Shown here: piece by piece, positions 16,385 to 23,783 of the stretch
How the letters are laid out: every line of letters begins with the position of its first letter
Numbering within the stretch: position 1 is the first letter of the stretch
From: JAIEPT01 sp038217425
GTDB taxonomy: Bacteria; Planctomycetota; Planctomycetia; Gemmatales; Gemmataceae
Direction of reading: 5' to 3'
Length of the DNA stretch: 48,294 nucleotides
Assembly: GCA_038217425.1 (NCBI GenBank)
Contig: JBBQPM010000032.1
Location: 1 to 48,294 of the forward strand
The notes under the pieces: model-generated
The model's database searches: none
Told to the model about the DNA's origin: nothing
The model's input: the letters and a program-made list of their open reading frames with translations, nothing else
Program-made: the position numbers and the translations under genes

Positions 16385-17788
16385 ATGCTCAAGCTGTGGA
16401 ATCTCAAATCGCGCCTGGATCTGCTCGATCGCCGAGAATTGCTCAACGTGGGCGGGCTTTCGCTTGGCAGCCTGTCGCTCGCCTCGCTTTTGCAGAACCA
16501 GGCGAACGCCGCGGTGACGCCGCGCGTCAATCGTTCCGGCAGCTTCGGCAAAGCCAAGAGCTGCATCATCCTCTATCTCTCGGGCGGCCCCGCGCAGCTG
16601 GACACCTTCGATCCCAAGCCCGACGCCCCCGACGACATTCGCGGCGAGTTCGGCACCATCGCCACGCCGCTGCCGGGGATTCGCTTCTCCGAACTCGTCC
16701 CGGGCTCGGCGAAGTGGATGCACAAGGCCGCCCTCGTGCGGACGATGTATCACTCGCACAACGATCATGGTCGCGGCTCGTACTGGATGTTTACCGGCTA
16801 CCAATATCCCGGCTCGGTGCCCGACGTCAACTCGATGAGCCGCGCCGACATGCCTCACATGGGTTCGGTCGTGGCCAAGCTCGCGCCGGGCAACGGTCCG
16901 ATGTTCCCGTTTGCGATCATCCCGCACCGCATGGACGTCGCCGGCGGCAGACGTGCGGGGCAGTTCGCGGGTTCGCTGGGCGGGCGGTTCGATCCGCTCC
17001 TCACCGGCGGCAATCCCAACGACGACGACTTCCGCCTGAACCACATTCCGCTCGCCCCGAACGCCGAGGTCTCCGACCTGCGCCGCGGCCTGAGCCTGGC
17101 CGACCAGCTCAGCACGCAGACGCAAGCGCTGCAGGAACTTGCCATCACGCAGTCGATCCGCGAGAATCAGGGCCGAGCGCTCGACGTGATCTCTTCGGAA
17201 TCGGTGCGGCAAGCGGTCGACCTCGCGGGCACTCCAGCCGCCGAGCGCGAACGGTATGGCCGAAACCTGTTCGGGCAATCGGTGCTCTTGGGCAAACGGC
17301 TCCTCGAAGCGGGCGCCCGGCTCGTGCAGTGCAACTGGCAGCGCACCCAGGGCCGCAACGGCTTCGCCTGGGACACGCACTGGAACAATTTCTCCGCACA
17401 CAAGGAAGACCTCGTTCCGCCGTACGATCGGGCGTTCGACGCGCTGATGACCGATCTCGATCGGTCGGGCCGGCTCGACGAAACGTTGGTGGTGGTGGCC
17501 GCGGAGTTCGGCCGATCGCCGAAGATCACGCGCAGCAACAGCGGACGGGAACATTGGCCCGACTGCTACTCGGTGTTGTTCGCCGGCGGCGGCATCAAGG
17601 GGGGTCAGGTCTATGGGCGCTCCGACAAGAACGCCGCATTCCCGTCGGTCAATCCGGTGACGCCTGCCGATTTCACCGCGACGATCTATCATTGCCTGGG
17701 AATCGATCCCACGGGCGAAACCCACGATCAAGCCGGCCGGCCGATCAACCTGTCGCGCGGCACCCCCATCGCGGAACTGGTAGGGTAA
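16385..17788 (+). CDS. DUF1501 family exported protein (paralogue 3)
   Basis: 467 residues. The N-terminus LDRRELLNVGGLSLGSLSLA is a Tat-like signal. Family landmarks are IILYLSGGPAQLDTFDPKP, HSHNDHGRGSYWMFTG, WDTHWNNF, AAEFGRSPKI and GREHWPDCYSVLFAGGGIKGG. The start at ATG 16385 fits the promoter proposed just upstream. It is followed after 12 nt by an exported HEAT-like protein in the same direction, probably in one transcript. This is a different partner from that of the paralogue at 6911-8317. The biochemical activity of DUF1501 is unknown. Confidence 0.9.
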   Translation: MLKLWNLKSRLDLLDRRELLNVGGLSLGSLSLASLLQNQANAAVTPRVNRSGSFGKAKSCIILYLSGGPAQLDTFDPKPDAPDDIRGEFGTIATPLPGIRFSELVPGSAKWMHKAALVRTMYHSHNDHGRGSYWMFTGYQYPGSVPDVNSMSRADMPHMGSVVAKLAPGNGPMFPFAIIPHRMDVAGGRRAGQFAGSLGGRFDPLLTGGNPNDDDFRLNHIPLAPNAEVSDLRRGLSLADQLSTQTQALQELAITQSIRENQGRALDVISSESVRQAVDLAGTPAAERERYGRNLFGQSVLLGKRLLEAGARLVQCNWQRTQGRNGFAWDTHWNNFSAHKEDLVPPYDRAFDALMTDLDRSGRLDETLVVVAAEFGRSPKITRSNSGREHWPDCYSVLFAGGGIKGGQVYGRSDKNAAFPSVNPVTPADFTATIYHCLGIDPTGETHDQAGRPINLSRGTPIAELVG

Positions 17789-17800
17789 GCGGGAGTCTCC

Positions 17801-19741
17801 ATGAAAGCGGTCGGCGTTCTCGCTTCGTTCTTTCTTCTCACCGTCCAGGCGTCGGCGCAGGGACCGACGCCCGACGAACTCGTCCGCGGTCTGGGCGATC
17901 CCGACTACGCCGCTCGCGAAGACGCCTCCCAAAAGCTCCGCAAGCTCGGCGCCGAGGCCCGTCCCGCGCTTTTACTCGGGCAGCAATGCGACGATCCCGA
18001 AATCCGCCGGCGCTCCGCGAAACTTCTTGGCCTCGCCAGCAAGACCGATCTCCAGCGCCAGCTCGACCGCTTCATCCTCGACGAAGGCGCTCTGGCCCAA
18101 CCGCTCCCGGGATGGAAGAAGTTCAAGGACTTCGCCGGGTCCACGCTCGCATCGCGCGCCGACTTTGCGCGGTTCTACGAAGCCGAGAAGGACTTCCTGG
18201 CCACGATCGAAAACACGCCGGAGGTTCGGCAACTCGAAACGATCCTCGCCGAACGCCTGCAACGGCACACGCGCAACGACGCCGTCCCTTCGCGTCCCAC
18301 CGACCTCCTCGCCGTCGCCTGGCTCGCTTACAATTTGCCGAAGATCCCGCAGGATCGCCTGCATTTCTTCCAGGAAATCTGCTACCAGCCGCAACACGCC
18401 TTCACGCTGCACAACGAGCCCATGGTCCGCAAGCTGATCGTCGCCGTCTTCCAGCGGCAGCCCCTCAGCGTGTCCGACGGTTCGCTCGACATTGCCGTGC
18501 AGCTGGCGTCGACGCTCGGACTCAAGGAGTTGATCGACCCGCGGCTCAAGACGGAACTGCGCAACGCCATCGTCGCGGAGACGAAAGAATTCCCTTACAA
18601 GAACGTGAGTCGGCTGAACCAGCTCGCGAACCTGGCCCAGACGCTCAAGGCCCAGGACGTGCAGCAGGAACACCTTCGGCCCGCCGCCCAGAAGGCGGCC
18701 GAGTGGTTCGCCAGCATCCCCTTCGTGGCCCAACAATTTAACGAGGTCTATTGGCTGGTGATGCGGCTCGAAATGACCGAGACCCGCAATCACGTGCTCC
18801 TCCCCGCGCTCGTCAATCATCTCGTCGCCTGTGCCGAGTTCGAAGGGGGCGAGACGCACTTTTTCACCGCGTTCAACAGCATGCAGATGTTCGTGATCGA
18901 CGACAAGCTCCGCGACGCCCTCAGGCCTGCCGCCCTCAAAGTCCTCAAGCGCTTCGGCAGCCAGGTCGAGCAGGTCCACCAATTCCATCAGCCGCTCCAG
19001 GTCGCCCGCCTGCTCCGCATGACCGATACCGTCCATGCCGAACTCAAGCCCGCGTTCAAGAAGATCGTCGAGAAGATGCTCGCCCAGCCAAATCAATGGT
19101 CTCAGCTCAGCAACCTCGCCAACCTCGCCCAGCAACTCGGCTCCAAGGAGGTCGTCGACGATTTGCTCGTGCCGCACATTCGCAAAGAGTTGGTCGAGTG
19201 GAGCGCGAAGCCCCGGCAACTGAGTGAATTGCACCAGATCTTCCAGGTGGCGCGCACGCTCAACAAACAGGCCGAGTTCGAGGGCCTCTTCAAGCCGATC
19301 TCGCAGAAAATGCTGGCCGCGTACCTGAAGGACTGGCGCACCAACACGGGGCAGATCTACGTCGCGCTGGAGTTGGCGGCGCAGTGGAACCTCAAGGCCG
19401 ACGGGTTGGCGCTGTCGCTCGACGTCGTTCTGGACAAGAAACGCGAACCCTGGCTCGTTTTTCATTCGCTGCAATTCTTGGCCAAGCACGGCAACAACGA
19501 ACATTTCAACCAGCTCGAATCGCTGCTGGCGGAGAAGCAGGTGATGACGTCCCTGGGCGTGAACAATCGCGTCTACAACATCCAGGTGCGCGATTTCGCC
19601 CTGCAGCTCATGGTGCAGGCGCGTGGCGAGAAACTTGCTGACTACGGCTTCAAGGCCGGCTTCTTCCAATATGCGGTGCTCGACGACCACGACCGCGAAG
19701 CGGCGTTTCGCCGCTGGCATGAAAACGCCCCCAAGAAGTAG
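17801..19741 (+). CDS. Exported helical-repeat (HEAT-like) protein
   Basis: 646 residues with a signal peptide (MKAVGVLASFFLLTVQASAQ, cut after SAQ). The mature start has the short motif LGDPDYAAREDASQKLRKLG, common at the head of planctomycete exported proteins with HEAT-like repeats. A HEAT repeat follows (EARPALLLGQQCDDPEIRRRSAKLL). The rest is all-alpha, with recurring blocks such as LNQLANLAQTLKAQDV and LSNLANLAQQLGSKEV, which suggests an internal repeat of about 100 residues. It probably acts as an extracytoplasmic protein-binding scaffold; no catalytic motif is visible. It is tightly linked to the DUF1501 gene before it (12 nt). Confidence 0.8.
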   Translation: MKAVGVLASFFLLTVQASAQGPTPDELVRGLGDPDYAAREDASQKLRKLGAEARPALLLGQQCDDPEIRRRSAKLLGLASKTDLQRQLDRFILDEGALAQPLPGWKKFKDFAGSTLASRADFARFYEAEKDFLATIENTPEVRQLETILAERLQRHTRNDAVPSRPTDLLAVAWLAYNLPKIPQDRLHFFQEICYQPQHAFTLHNEPMVRKLIVAVFQRQPLSVSDGSLDIAVQLASTLGLKELIDPRLKTELRNAIVAETKEFPYKNVSRLNQLANLAQTLKAQDVQQEHLRPAAQKAAEWFASIPFVAQQFNEVYWLVMRLEMTETRNHVLLPALVNHLVACAEFEGGETHFFTAFNSMQMFVIDDKLRDALRPAALKVLKRFGSQVEQVHQFHQPLQVARLLRMTDTVHAELKPAFKKIVEKMLAQPNQWSQLSNLANLAQQLGSKEVVDDLLVPHIRKELVEWSAKPRQLSELHQIFQVARTLNKQAEFEGLFKPISQKMLAAYLKDWRTNTGQIYVALELAAQWNLKADGLALSLDVVLDKKREPWLVFHSLQFLAKHGNNEHFNQLESLLAEKQVMTSLGVNNRVYNIQVRDFALQLMVQARGEKLADYGFKAGFFQYAVLDDHDREAAFRRWHENAPKK

Positions 19742-19833
19742 CTGTGAAGTCAATTTGAGGCGATCGCTTCAGGGTACCATCGCCGCGAAATAATTCAACC
19801 GAAACTGAAAGCAGGGGTGGGCCAACAGATTCC

Positions 19834-19911
19834 GGCGAGCCAGGTCGCGTCAGCGCCTGGAGTAGCCGGATGAACTGCTTTTCTCCAGGCTCTGACGCAA
19901 CCTGGCTCGCC
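19834..19911. repeat. Inverted repeat, family E (full copy)
   Basis: Arms GGCGAGCCAGGTCGCGTCAG... and its imperfect complement (29 nt) enclose about 20 nt. It lies in the 310-nt gap 19742-20051 between the HEAT-like gene and the kinase gene. A solitary left arm of the same family is at 30061-30091. Apart from this repeat and a weak promoter candidate, nothing else was seen in the gap. Confidence 0.85.
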
Positions 19912-19977
19912 ATGTCAGCGGGGCGAGTACCGGCATCCGTTAGCGCACCGGAAAGCGGGATCGCGACCCGGCGGCGC

Positions 19978-20005
19978 TTGCAGTTCCCCGCCGGGCGAGT
20001 AGAGT
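19978..20005 (+). promoter_or_regulatory. Candidate promoter of the FHA-GAF kinase gene
   Basis: TTGCAG (19978-19983) and TAGAGT (20000-20005) are separated by 16 nt, 46 nt upstream of the GTG start at 20052. Consensus likeness is modest. Confidence 0.3.
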
Positions 20006-20051
20006 AGGACGTAGACGTTCCGGGTTCATTTCTTCCTCCGGCAGGTGCAGC

Positions 20052-21773
20052 GTGGCGCGTTTGCTGGTCATCAAAGGGGCGGACGAAGGCAAGCACTTCG
20101 ACCTCGTCGAAGCGGTCGTCAGCGTCGGGCGCGACGCGTCCAATCGCATTCGCCTGCACGATACCGAAGTTTCGCGCCGGCACGCCGAGTTCCGCCAGGA
20201 CGGCGTCGGCTATATTCTCGTCGATCTCGATAGCGCCAACGGCACGTTCGTCAACGAACACAAGATCCGCCAAACCGCACTCCGCTCCGGCGACCACGTG
20301 CAGATCGGCCAGACGCTGCTCGTCTTCAACGGCGCCCCGGACAGCCAACGCAGCGGCGATCTGGCCCAGCAAATCAACATGATCGCCCGCAACGAAGTCG
20401 ATCTCCCCTCCGCCATCGTCCGGACCGTGGCCGAGACCGAAGGGGGCCGAATCCTGTCGCGGCCCGATCAGGCCTCGTCCGCCTGGCAACAGACCGTCCT
20501 CGCCAATCTCGGCGTCATGTACGAAGCGAGCCAGGCGGTGAGCCATATCCTCGACGTCAACGAGATGCTCGCGCGCATTCTGGAACTGGTCTTCCGCTCC
20601 GTCCCCGCCGACCGCGGCTGCGTCATGCTGTGCCAAAAAGGCCCGGAAGATCTGGAGCCGATGTCGGTCCGCTGGCGCAAGCCCCCGCTGCGGCCCGAAG
20701 CGATCAAGGTGAGCCGAACCATCGTCGAACACGTGCTCAATCAGCGCGAAGGCGTGCTCCTCTCCGATGCCTCGCAAGACGCGCGCTTCGCCGGCGGGGC
20801 GAGCATTCAGCGCTTCGGCATTCGCGAAGTGATCTGCGTGCCGATGAAAGGCCGGCACGAAACGCTCGGCGTCCTCTATCTCGACACCCAGCTCACCGCC
20901 CGCGAACTCGCCAACAATCCGACCGTCGTCTCGAAGTTCACCGCCGACCATCTGCACCTGGCCATCGCGGTCGCGCACCAGGCGGCCCTGGCCGTCGAGG
21001 ACACGCGCTACCATCAGGCGATGATCCAGGCCGAGCGCCTCGCCGCCATCGGGCAGACCATCGCGGCCCTGTCGCATCACATCAAAAACATCTTGCAGGG
21101 CCTGCGTTCGGGCAACGAAATCCTCAAGATGGGCATCAACGACAAGAACGAGAAGCTCATCCACCAGGGCTGGCGCGTGGCCGACAAGAGCCAGGCGAAG
21201 ATCTACGATCTCGTCATGGACATGCTGAGCTACTCGAAGGAGCGCGTGCCGCTGTGCGAGGCGACCAACGTCAACGAACTGGTAGCTGACGTCGTCGAGC
21301 TGCTGACGCCGCGGGCGCAGGAGATGGGCGTCGAGCTGGAGGTGACGCTGGGCGAGCCGCTGCCGATCATCCATCTGGATCCGGAGGGGATCAACCGCGC
21401 GGTGCTGAACATTCTCAGCAACGCGCTCGATGCGGTCGAAGGGAAGCCTGGCGCCCAGGTGACGATCGGCACTCGCACCGGCGACGACGACACCGTGCGC
21501 ATCGTGATTCTCGACAACGGCCACGGCATCCCGGCCAACAGGATCGACGACATCTTCAAGCCCTTCGTGAGCACCAAGGGCGCCAAGGGGACGGGCCTGG
21601 GGTTGCCGGTCAGTAAGAAGATTTTACTAGAGCATGGCGGCGACCTAGTGGTGCAGAGCCAGGAGGGCGTGGGGAGCAAGTTCACGCTCAAGCTGCCGCT
21701 CAAGAGCCCGTTCCAGATCGAACCGGGCGCGACGAACCCGGAAATGCCGTTGATGGCGCCGCCGGACGAGTAA
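20052..21773 (+). CDS. FHA-GAF sensor histidine kinase
   Basis: 573 residues, apparently cytoplasmic (no membrane segment). An FHA domain occupies about 1-98 with the phosphothreonine-binding signature VGRDASNRI, SRRHAEF and SANGTFVNE. A GAF domain spans about 160-315 (MYEASQAVSHILD to VAHQAALAVED). A two-component kinase follows: H-box ALSHHIKNILQGL with the phospho-acceptor probably H342, N-box NRAVLNILSNALDA, G1 DNGHGIP, F-box DIFKPFVSTK and G2 GTGLGLPVS. The combination suggests that a Ser/Thr kinase signal read by FHA, or a small ligand of GAF, controls His phosphorylation. No response regulator is adjacent, so the partner is elsewhere. The start is GTG 20052, directly before the FHA beta-strand; the ribosome binding site is weak. 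Confidence 0.92.
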   Translation: MARLLVIKGADEGKHFDLVEAVVSVGRDASNRIRLHDTEVSRRHAEFRQDGVGYILVDLDSANGTFVNEHKIRQTALRSGDHVQIGQTLLVFNGAPDSQRSGDLAQQINMIARNEVDLPSAIVRTVAETEGGRILSRPDQASSAWQQTVLANLGVMYEASQAVSHILDVNEMLARILELVFRSVPADRGCVMLCQKGPEDLEPMSVRWRKPPLRPEAIKVSRTIVEHVLNQREGVLLSDASQDARFAGGASIQRFGIREVICVPMKGRHETLGVLYLDTQLTARELANNPTVVSKFTADHLHLAIAVAHQAALAVEDTRYHQAMIQAERLAAIGQTIAALSHHIKNILQGLRSGNEILKMGINDKNEKLIHQGWRVADKSQAKIYDLVMDMLSYSKERVPLCEATNVNELVADVVELLTPRAQEMGVELEVTLGEPLPIIHLDPEGINRAVLNILSNALDAVEGKPGAQVTIGTRTGDDDTVRIVILDNGHGIPANRIDDIFKPFVSTKGAKGTGLGLPVSKKILLEHGGDLVVQSQEGVGSKFTLKLPLKSPFQIEPGATNPEMPLMAPPDE

Positions 21774-21784
21774 GATGCAATCTT

Positions 21785-21822
21785 CGTTTAGCGTTCGCAA
21801 GAGCCCGCGCGAACGCTAAACG
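21785..21822. terminator. Hairpin behind the kinase gene
   Basis: CGTTTAGCGTTCGC and GCGAACGCTAAACG form perfect 14-bp arms around a 10-nt loop, 11 nt after the kinase stop codon. The position fits a terminator; no T-run follows, so it may instead be a stabilising palindrome like the others in this window. Confidence 0.55.
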
Positions 21823-21881
21823 AATTCGACCCCAATACTCGACCTTAAGTTCAACTGCACACTTGAAGAGTGAGGCTTCCT

Positions 21882-22070
21882 ATGAGGGGCTTGCTGCGAA
21901 TACTTCAAATTATTGGCGGCGCGACGCTAGGCGCAATTAGCGGCTATTTCTTTTTTAACCTGACGCATGGAGGCGGGGGCACGGCTGGAGGATTTCCCGA
22001 GTTGAGAACGATGGCGCTCATGATTGTATACGGGAGCGTGGTCGGCGCCGTGCTTGGCTGTATATTCTAA
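21882..22070 (+). CDS. Small two-helix membrane protein of unknown function
   Basis: 62 residues with two predicted membrane helices (LLRILQIIGGATLGAISGYFF and TMALMIVYGSVVGAVLGCIF) joined by a Gly-rich loop. No family recognised. ATG 21882 is preferred over the in-frame GTG 21870 because TGAGG stands 6 nt before it. It is followed after 23 nt by the N-formylglutamate amidohydrolase-like gene, so the two may share a transcript. Confidence 0.6.
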   Translation: MRGLLRILQIIGGATLGAISGYFFFNLTHGGGGTAGGFPELRTMALMIVYGSVVGAVLGCIF

Positions 22071-22093
22071 CGGCCGCCTTTCGGAGAGTATTC

Positions 22094-22900
22094 GTGACAC
22101 ACCTATGTCGCATAGCGTGCTTGCTGCTGCTGCCCACGCTGGTCTGGTCGCAAGAGAGCGACCTCCTCTTCGTGCAGAAGGGAGATCTGCCGATCATCCT
22201 GACCGCGCCGCACGGCGGGCGTAAGCCGATTCCCGAGACGCCGGAGCGCAAGGGGGTGGGCGTCAAGAAGTTCGTCACGGGTCGCGACGACAACACTGCC
22301 GAGCTGACGATCAAGCTCGCCGCCGACATCGAGAAGCGTCTCGGCGCCAAGCCGTACGTCGTGCTCGCTCACTGGGAACGCAAGTACCTTGACGTCAATC
22401 GTCCCGCCCAGGACGCGTTCGAATCGCCCAAGGCAGGCGTACACTACGAGGCGTTCCACAAAGCCGTTCGCGCCGCGTGCGCGCAGGTCCAGGCCGACTG
22501 GGGCCGAGGCATCCTCATCGACATGCACGGCCAGGCCGCCCAGGCCGACGCCGTCTTTCGCGGTACGCAAAACGGCAAGACTGTGAGCGATCTGCAGAAG
22601 ACCTTCAGCTCGAAAGTCCTGGTCGGCCCCAACGGGCTTTTCACGAATATCCAGAAGCACGGCTGGAAGGTCATCCCGGCGCTGGACTCGGCCGACAAGG
22701 AAGATCCGCGTTACTCGGGCGGCTACATCGTGCAGACCTACGGCAGTCATCAGGGGACCCGCATCGACGCCATCCAGTTCGAACTGGGCGCTCAACTCCG
22801 CGCGAGCAAGACTCTGGCCAAAACCGCGGAACAGTTGGCCGACGTCATCGTCACGTTTGCCGGGGAGTTCGTGCCCGCGAAAAAGGCCAGCGGGAAGTGA
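22094..22900 (+). CDS. Exported N-formylglutamate amidohydrolase-like protein
   Basis: 268 residues with a signal peptide (THLCRIACLLLLPTLVWSQ, GTG start at 22094 with GGAG upstream). The mature protein shows the metal-dependent N-formylglutamate amidohydrolase pattern: TAPHGG near 38-43, DDNTAEL, YLDVNRP, ILIDMHGQ and IQFELGAQLR. The cytosolic members of the family remove formate from N-formylglutamate in histidine degradation. An exported copy outside any hut cluster more likely acts on another N-acyl or peptide substrate; that is inference. The putative metal ligands (His in APHGG and DMHGQ) are intact. The downstream DUF4337 gene is 82 nt away. Confidence 0.82.
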   Translation: MTHLCRIACLLLLPTLVWSQESDLLFVQKGDLPIILTAPHGGRKPIPETPERKGVGVKKFVTGRDDNTAELTIKLAADIEKRLGAKPYVVLAHWERKYLDVNRPAQDAFESPKAGVHYEAFHKAVRAACAQVQADWGRGILIDMHGQAAQADAVFRGTQNGKTVSDLQKTFSSKVLVGPNGLFTNIQKHGWKVIPALDSADKEDPRYSGGYIVQTYGSHQGTRIDAIQFELGAQLRASKTLAKTAEQLADVIVTFAGEFVPAKKASGK

Positions 22901-22982
22901 TTGCTTTTCGGGACCGAATCGCGAAAATCGACCCGGGCGGCAGTCGCCCCCATGTCCATGAAGCCAACTCGAGGGGAACTCC

Positions 22983-23579
22983 ATGTCTGAAGAATCGAAT
23001 GCCAAAGACGACGGCGAGGACCGGCTGGATATGATCGCCGGTTTGGCGGTCGTAATCGTTGCGACCTTCCTCGGCATTTGCAACGTCAAGGACGGCAACA
23101 TCGTTCAGAACATGCAAATCAAGAAGACGAAGGAAAACGACACCTGGTCCTGGTACCAGGCTCGCAAGATCCGCTCCGATGTCCAGAAATCGACCGCCAT
23201 CCAGCTTTCGCTCTCGCGAACGAACGAAACCGAAGCGGAAAGGAACGCCCGCGAGACGTTAGTGCAGATCTACGAAGCGAAATCGAAAGAACAGATCGTC
23301 GGCGAAGACGGCGCCGACGAACTCTTCGCGAAGGCCAAGGCCATCGAAAAAGAATACGAAATATTGGGCAAAAAGGACGACCAGTTCGACCTCAGCGAGG
23401 CGTCGCTGTCGATCGGGTTGGCCCTCTTCGGCGTCACGATTTTAATGAAGAAGTGGTGGATGTTTATCGTCGCGATGATCCCGTCCACCTTCGGCGTCTT
23501 CATGGGCCTTGCGGGGTTCATCGACCTGCCGACGGCGGACATCCCGCTCATCAGCACGATGGTCGAACTGCTGACGTGA
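22983..23579 (+). CDS. DUF4337 family membrane protein
   Basis: 198 residues. One N-terminal membrane helix (IAGLAVVIVATFLGIC) is followed by the family's 'NVKDGNI...KENDTWSWYQARKIRSDV' region, a charged coiled-coil-like middle (residues 75-135) and two C-terminal helices (SIGLALFGVTILM, WWMFIVAMIPSTFGVFMGLAGF). DUF4337 proteins are found across bacteria; their function is unknown. GAGGGGAAC precedes ATG 22983. Confidence 0.82.
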   Translation: MSEESNAKDDGEDRLDMIAGLAVVIVATFLGICNVKDGNIVQNMQIKKTKENDTWSWYQARKIRSDVQKSTAIQLSLSRTNETEAERNARETLVQIYEAKSKEQIVGEDGADELFAKAKAIEKEYEILGKKDDQFDLSEASLSIGLALFGVTILMKKWWMFIVAMIPSTFGVFMGLAGFIDLPTADIPLISTMVELLT

Positions 23580-23686
23580 TCGTTCCCGCGATTGAAATCA
23601 GGCTTGCCCACGGTGAAAAGCGGTGGGGTCCAATTCCTTACTGCCCGCTGAAAGCATCCTTTTGCCATTGCGGCCCGTCGGATCCA

Positions 23687-23714
23687 TTGGCGGCCTGGCG
23701 AATTTCGCTAAGCT
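23687..23714 (+). promoter_or_regulatory. Candidate promoter of ftsH
   Basis: TTGGCG (23687-23692) and TAAGCT (23709-23714, preceded by GC) are separated by 16 nt, 70 nt upstream of the ftsH start. Confidence 0.3.
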
Positions 23715-23783
23715 AGCCTGATGTTTTGATCCGCCGCCTCGGGTTCGTTCGCTTGAGAGCGAATCCGAATGTGAGGTATTTCC

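Noticed and set aside
21900..21925. A CTTCAAAT motif suggesting a tRNA-Sec anticodon loop
   Set aside because: The flanking bases do not form acceptor, D or T arms, and the stretch is coding sequence of the small membrane protein.
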